Part shown: in pieces, positions 5,902-8,800 of the stretch | Position numbering within the stretch: position 1 is the stretch's first letter | How the letters are laid out: every line of letters starts with the position of its first letter | DNA from: Rubrobacter sp. | GTDB lineage: Bacteria > Actinomycetota > Rubrobacteria > Rubrobacterales > Rubrobacteraceae | DNA length: 8,800 nucleotides | NCBI GenBank assembly: GCA_013815575.1 | Contig: JACDFX010000039.1 | Location: forward strand, 1-8,800 | Direction: 5' to 3' | Notes under the pieces: generated by a model | The model's input: the letters and a program-made list of their open reading frames with translations, nothing else | What the model was told of the DNA's origin: nothing | Databases searched by the model: none | Position numbers and translations under genes: made by a program

Positions 5902-6960
5902 GTGAAGACGAGGTCGGTTCTTGAAGGCATTGGCCCGTACAACCCGCCGCGGCTGCGGCAGGAGATCTCGGTCGACTACGGCTCCGACGAATTCGTGAAG
6001 CTGACGATGAACGAGCTCTCCTTCGGCCCGCTCCCCGAAGCCAGGGCCGCCATCGTCGAGACCCTCTCCCGCGCCGGACGCTACCCCGACCGCGACGCGG
6101 ACCCCCTACGCGAGGCCATAGCCCGCGCAAACACAGGGCTTTCTTCGGATAACGTCGTCGTCGGCAACGGCTCCAGCGAGACGCTCGTCGACCTCATGCA
6201 GATCCTGGATAGGCCCGGTGAGGTCGTCATCCCGTGGCCCTCTTTCCCCTTCTACGCCTCCGCCGCCCGCGTAGTCGGGTTGGACATCCGCAAGATCCCG
6301 CTGGACGACCATCACAGGGCCGACCCGGACGCGATGCTCGCCGCCGTCACGCCCGAGACGCGGGCCGTGATCCTTTGCAACCCGAACAACCCGAGCGGGA
6401 CCTACCTCCCGCTCTCCGAGGTGCGCCGTTTCGCGGAGGCGTTGCCCAACGACGTGCTCCTGATCCTCGACGAGGCCTACTACGAGTTCGTGGACGACCC
6501 GACGTATGTTGGATCCCACGATCTGGTTCTCCAGTCCGAGAACGTAGTCTCTACAAGAACTTTCTCGAAGGTACACGGGCTCGCGGGCTTCAGGATCGGC
6601 TACGGTCTAGCCCCGAGACGGCTCGCGGACCTCGTCTGGCGGGCCCACGTGCCGTTCAGCGTCAATCAGGCAGGCCAGGCCGCGGCGACGGCCTCGATGG
6701 GCCAGCCCGAAGCCATTGCGCAGAGATCCCGCCAGATGAAACGCGAGCGGGAGCGGGTGCAGGACGCCTTCGGCGCGGCGGGCCTGGAGTACGTCCCCTC
6801 CCACACCAACTTCGTCATGGTCGGCGCAAAGCCTGGCCTCTTCGAGAGGACCGGTGTGCTCGTGCGCGAGGGCGAAGCTTTAGGCTACCCGGTCGGGTGG
6901 AGCCGGGTCACCATCGGCGGACCCGAGGAGAACGACCGGCTGCTCGCGGCGCTCTCCTAG
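5902..6960 (+). CDS. hisC: Histidinol-phosphate/aromatic aminotransferase (HisC-like, PLP-dependent)
   Basis: This is a fold-type I, class I/II aminotransferase using pyridoxal phosphate. Expected residues are present: N160 in CNPNNPSGTY, D190 and Y193 in LILDEAYYEF, and the Schiff-base lysine K223 in TFSKVHGLAGFRIGYG; the end has RVTIGGPEENDRLL, typical of HisC. The 352-aa length is usual. HisC transfers an amino group from glutamate to imidazole-acetol phosphate in histidine synthesis. However, the N-terminal NELSFGPLP (37-45) resembles the actinobacterial HisC2/Pat branch, which acts on aromatic amino acids, and no other his gene is nearby. Either activity, or both, is possible. It sits 114 bp downstream of the GlnQ-type ATPase gene, probably with its own promoter. 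Its TAG stop overlaps that of the convergent Uma2 gene. Confidence 0.88.
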   Translation: MKTRSVLEGIGPYNPPRLRQEISVDYGSDEFVKLTMNELSFGPLPEARAAIVETLSRAGRYPDRDADPLREAIARANTGLSSDNVVVGNGSSETLVDLMQILDRPGEVVIPWPSFPFYASAARVVGLDIRKIPLDDHHRADPDAMLAAVTPETRAVILCNPNNPSGTYLPLSEVRRFAEALPNDVLLILDEAYYEFVDDPTYVGSHDLVLQSENVVSTRTFSKVHGLAGFRIGYGLAPRRLADLVWRAHVPFSVNQAGQAAATASMGQPEAIAQRSRQMKRERERVQDAFGAAGLEYVPSHTNFVMVGAKPGLFERTGVLVREGEALGYPVGWSRVTIGGPEENDRLLAALS

Positions 6961-7619
6961 TCGGGGCGGTTTTCCGGATCGGAGACGCTGGCCCGGACCA
7001 TTCTCCTCCAGGCCAGGCGGTCGAGCGTGAGGCCGTCGGAGATCAGGCGCGTCAAAGTCTCCGCGGTGGCCGCGGTCAGGAACCCACTCGCGGCGGCCTC
7101 AGCGTACTTTTCTCTGTCCCGTAGCCGCAGAATCGAGAGCCGCCCGCCGTCGTAGCGCCAGACCTCGCGTATGCCCAGGCTGGCGTAGATCGGCAGTTTG
7201 TTCAACGAAGGATTCGTGATGTCCACCTCCACGACGAGGTCAGGCGGCGGGTCTCCTTCATCGAGCACGATGTCACCCTTGCCCCGCACGAGCTCGCGGA
7301 CACGTGCGGCATTCTCCGAGAAGTAGAAGCACTCGTCCGGTTCAAAACCCCGTTCGAGGTCCTCGCGCTTGAACGTCGTGGATCCCGCGTTCTCCACGTC
7401 TATTCCTGACTCTTCAGCCACCATGTCTACCAGAAGGGCTATGAGGCGGCTCGACACGTCGTGCTCGCCGGATGGACTCATGAGCTCCAGTACCCCCCGG
7501 TCGTAGAAGAAACGGGGCTTCCGGCGCTCCTCGCGCTCGGCGATCAGGCGCTCGTAGGTCTCCCAGCTTACGTTCCTCAGGAGCATCCTCTGCTCTGCTG
7601 GGCTCTTGACCACCTGCAC
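6957..7619 (-). CDS. Uma2-family (DUF820) restriction-endonuclease-like protein
   Basis: This belongs to the Uma2 family, proteins with a PD-(D/E)xK nuclease fold and mostly unknown roles. With GTG 7619 as start (220 aa), the family landmarks are SPSGEHD (48-54), FEPDECFYF (92-100, with D95), and PPDLVVEVDITNPS with D127 and E131, then KLPIYASLGIREVW near 139-155. These match the usual layout of the family's acidic core. The start is chosen because GGAGG (7625-7629) lies 5 nt before GTG 7619; GTG 7631 would add four residues but has a poorer site. The family is multi-copy in cyanobacteria, Chloroflexi, Deinococcus and Rubrobacter. No methyltransferase or toxin-antitoxin partner is present, so a restriction role is unlikely to be simple. 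Its stop overlaps the hisC stop. Confidence 0.87.
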   Translation of the reverse strand: MQVVKSPAEQRMLLRNVSWETYERLIAEREERRKPRFFYDRGVLELMSPSGEHDVSSRLIALLVDMVAEESGIDVENAGSTTFKREDLERGFEPDECFYFSENAARVRELVRGKGDIVLDEGDPPPDLVVEVDITNPSLNKLPIYASLGIREVWRYDGGRLSILRLRDREKYAEAAASGFLTAATAETLTRLISDGLTLDRLAWRRMVRASVSDPENRPD

Positions 7620-7624
7620 GACAA

Positions 7625-7629
7625 CCTCC
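7625..7629 (-). promoter_or_regulatory. Ribosome binding site choosing the Uma2 start
   Basis: GGAGG on the minus strand lies 5 nt before GTG 7619. It falls inside the longer possible frame from GTG 7631, which argues for the shorter protein. Confidence 0.55.
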
Positions 7630-7671
7630 ACGGTCTGCTCGCTTTGGGACGTAAGTCTACACGAGGACTAG

Positions 7672-7690
7672 AACCGCCCACCCGGAGGTT
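7672..7690. terminator. Weak hairpin between the universal stress gene and the Uma2 gene
   Basis: AACCGCC (7672-7678) can pair with GGAGGTT (7684-7690) with one mismatch and a 5-nt loop, about 17 bp after the universal stress gene stop. There is no T-run on the minus strand, so termination is only possible. The 87-bp gap also contains CGTAAG (7650-7655) and its inverted copy CTTACG (7694-7699). Confidence 0.25.
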
Positions 7691-7706
7691 GAGCTTACGC
7701 GGGCTA

Positions 7707-8162
7707 CTACCGCATGACGAGGACCGGGCAAGGGGCGTGGTGGAGGACGCGGTAGGCTACGCTGCCGAGGACTATCGCCTCCATCGCGCCCTTGCCGCGG
7801 CCCCCTATGACTATGAGGTCGGCCTCGAGCTCGTCGGCGACGCGCACGATCTGGTCGGCCGGCGTGCCGCCGCGGACCATGGTCTCCACCGTGGCGTTCA
7901 TGTCCGCGAGCTCTCGCGCCACGCGCTCCACGGCCTCCCTGGCCGCCTCCTGAAACGAGTAGCCGCCGGGGTCCGCGTCCGCCTGTTGGGCGGCTTGCCG
8001 CTCCTCGCCGAAGTCGCTGGCGAAGGGAACGGCGGCCAGCGGCCGGACGACGGCGATGACGCTGATCCTCTCGACGGTGGAGCCCCCGAAGAGGGTGCGA
8101 AGGTATCGGGCCGCCTTGAGCGACTGCTCGGAGCCGTCCGTGGCGACGAGTACGTGGGTCAT
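7707..8162 (-). CDS. Universal stress protein, UspA family (ATP-binding type)
   Basis: This is a single-domain 151-aa cytoplasmic universal stress protein. It opens with the family strand VLVATDGSEQS, with D9 positioned to contact adenine. It ends with the nucleotide-binding motif G-2x-G-9x-G-S: G120, G123, G133 and S134 in GGRGKGAMEAIVLGSVA, followed by HAPCPVLVM. The motif places it in the ATP-binding subgroup. ATG 8162 overlaps the stop of the upstream permease gene as ATGA and has a purine-rich GGGAGGGAGG just before it, so translation is likely coupled. The open frame continues upstream to 8441, but that part is a shadow of the permease. Pairing with a transporter suggests it senses energy state for, or regulates, the permease; that is inference. 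Confidence 0.93.
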   Translation of the reverse strand: MTHVLVATDGSEQSLKAARYLRTLFGGSTVERISVIAVVRPLAAVPFASDFGEERQAAQQADADPGGYSFQEAAREAVERVARELADMNATVETMVRGGTPADQIVRVADELEADLIVIGGRGKGAMEAIVLGSVAYRVLHHAPCPVLVMR

Positions 8163-8800
8163 GGTCCTCCCTCCCGTCCGCCCTGTCTCAGCGACGGGTC
8201 CAGCCTGCGTTGGGCGAGGTTGTTCACGAAGTACAGCCCGACCCCCACGAGCAGCATCACCAGGCACACCACGATGACGCTCTCCCTGGCCCCGACATCC
8301 CCGGCGATGAGGCCCTGGAGGTCGGTTATCAGGACGTAGAGCAGAAGCGCCGCGTTCACCACCACCCCGAGGATGAGGATCACCGTCGGGGCCGTGTAGT
8401 TCTCGTGGGGAACGTTGTCGCGGCGCAGGACCAGCGCGCACAGGCAGACCAGCGTGAAGACCGCCAGAAGGAACGCCACGGTCGCGCTGGCCAACGTGGT
8501 AATGCCCGCCTCACCGACGCCGACGATCAGGATCAGCGCGATGATCGTGGTGAAGACGATGGCGACCCAGGGCGTGCGCCGCGACTGGTGGGTGCGGGCA
8601 AAGATTCGCGGGACCACGCCCTCGCGCGCCATGCCGTACATGATCCTGGAGTTCGTTATCAGGGCGACGAGGCAGGTGTTCGTTACCGCTATGCACGCTA
8701 TGATCGCGAACAGCCAGGCCGGGAAGGCCGGGAAGCCCTGTCGTACCACCTCGAGCAGCGCCACCTCCGAGCCGGCGAGCAGGCCCGTGGGCGCCACCAT
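8159..8800 (-). CDS. APC-family amino-acid permease, C-terminal part
   Basis: This is the C-terminal 213 residues of an amino acid-polyamine-organocation permease that runs off the right edge; the ATG at the edge is probably internal, since the full family has about 450-500 aa and 12 helices. Visible helices are at about 28-50, 75-93, 97-123, 135-158 and 170-193. The conserved cytoplasmic loop is clear: SRIMYGMAREGVVPRIFARTH, then RTPWVAIVF. The hydrophilic tail (residues about 195-213) is short, with Arg, Gln and Gly. The stop overlaps the universal stress gene start by 4 nt (ATGA), so the two form an operon with the permease first. The substrate, most likely an amino acid, cannot be told from this half. 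Confidence 0.9.
   Translation of the reverse strand: MVAPTGLLAGSEVALLEVVRQGFPAFPAWLFAIIACIAVTNTCLVALITNSRIMYGMAREGVVPRIFARTHQSRRTPWVAIVFTTIIALILIVGVGEAGITTLASATVAFLLAVFTLVCLCALVLRRDNVPHENYTAPTVILILGVVVNAALLLYVLITDLQGLIAGDVGARESVIVVCLVMLLVGVGLYFVNNLAQRRLDPSLRQGGREGGP

Noticed and set aside
6234..7124. Plus-strand open frame of 296 codons overlapping hisC.
   Set aside because: Frame-shifted shadow of hisC; Arg/Pro/Gly-rich and without domains.
7461..8339. Plus-strand open frame of 292 codons across the Uma2 and stress protein genes.
   Set aside because: It is antisense to three well-supported genes, crosses their boundaries, and its composition is low-complexity Leu/Gly/His/Arg.
8163..8441. 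N-terminal extension of the universal stress protein.
   Set aside because: Out-of-frame reading of the permease gene; the UspA domain starts exactly at ATG 8162 with a purine-rich site before it.

Overview
The window looks like chromosomal DNA from a high-GC bacterium. Start codons are mostly GTG and TTG, genes are closely packed, and the gene mix (Uma2 protein, type 4 uracil-DNA glycosylase, APC permease/universal stress pair, actinobacterial-style HisC) suggests a Rubrobacter-like actinobacterium. That placement is inferred from composition and gene content; no rRNA or other marker is present. No mobile element, CRISPR array, tRNA or rRNA was seen, and no stretch longer than about 115 bp lacks a gene.

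Positions 1-3117 hold a probable sulfonate/sulfite block. It starts with the C-terminal 173 residues of a UxaA-family lyase whose tail looks most like the large subunit of sulfolactate sulfo-lyase (SuyB). A FadR-type GntR regulator and a soluble plant-type sulfite oxidase follow on the same strand. A TauE/SafE exporter converges from the other strand. Together they suggest C-S bond cleavage releasing sulfite, with the sulfite then oxidised and/or sulfite or sulfate exported, under control of the regulator. The oxidase and exporter genes end in one shared 10-bp hairpin that contains both stop codons.

Positions 3173-4987 (minus strand) hold a fused two-domain siroheme decarboxylase (AhbA/AhbB or NirD/NirL type, easily misread as an AsnC regulator) and a type 4 iron-sulfur uracil-DNA glycosylase. 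The glycosylase is divergent from the next gene.

Positions 5056-6960 (plus strand) hold a GlnQ-type amino-acid ABC ATPase with no permease or binding protein beside it, then a HisC-like aminotransferase with its own plausible promoter.

Positions 6957-8800 (minus strand) hold a Uma2-family nuclease-fold protein whose stop overlaps that of hisC within one CTAG. Beyond it is an operon of an APC amino-acid permease (cut by the window edge) and a universal stress protein, overlapping by ATGA.

Every gene belongs to a family I recognise. The best candidate for something worth following is the sulfonate/sulfite block with its soluble oxidase and adjoining siroheme decarboxylase. I see no evidence for a wholly new system.
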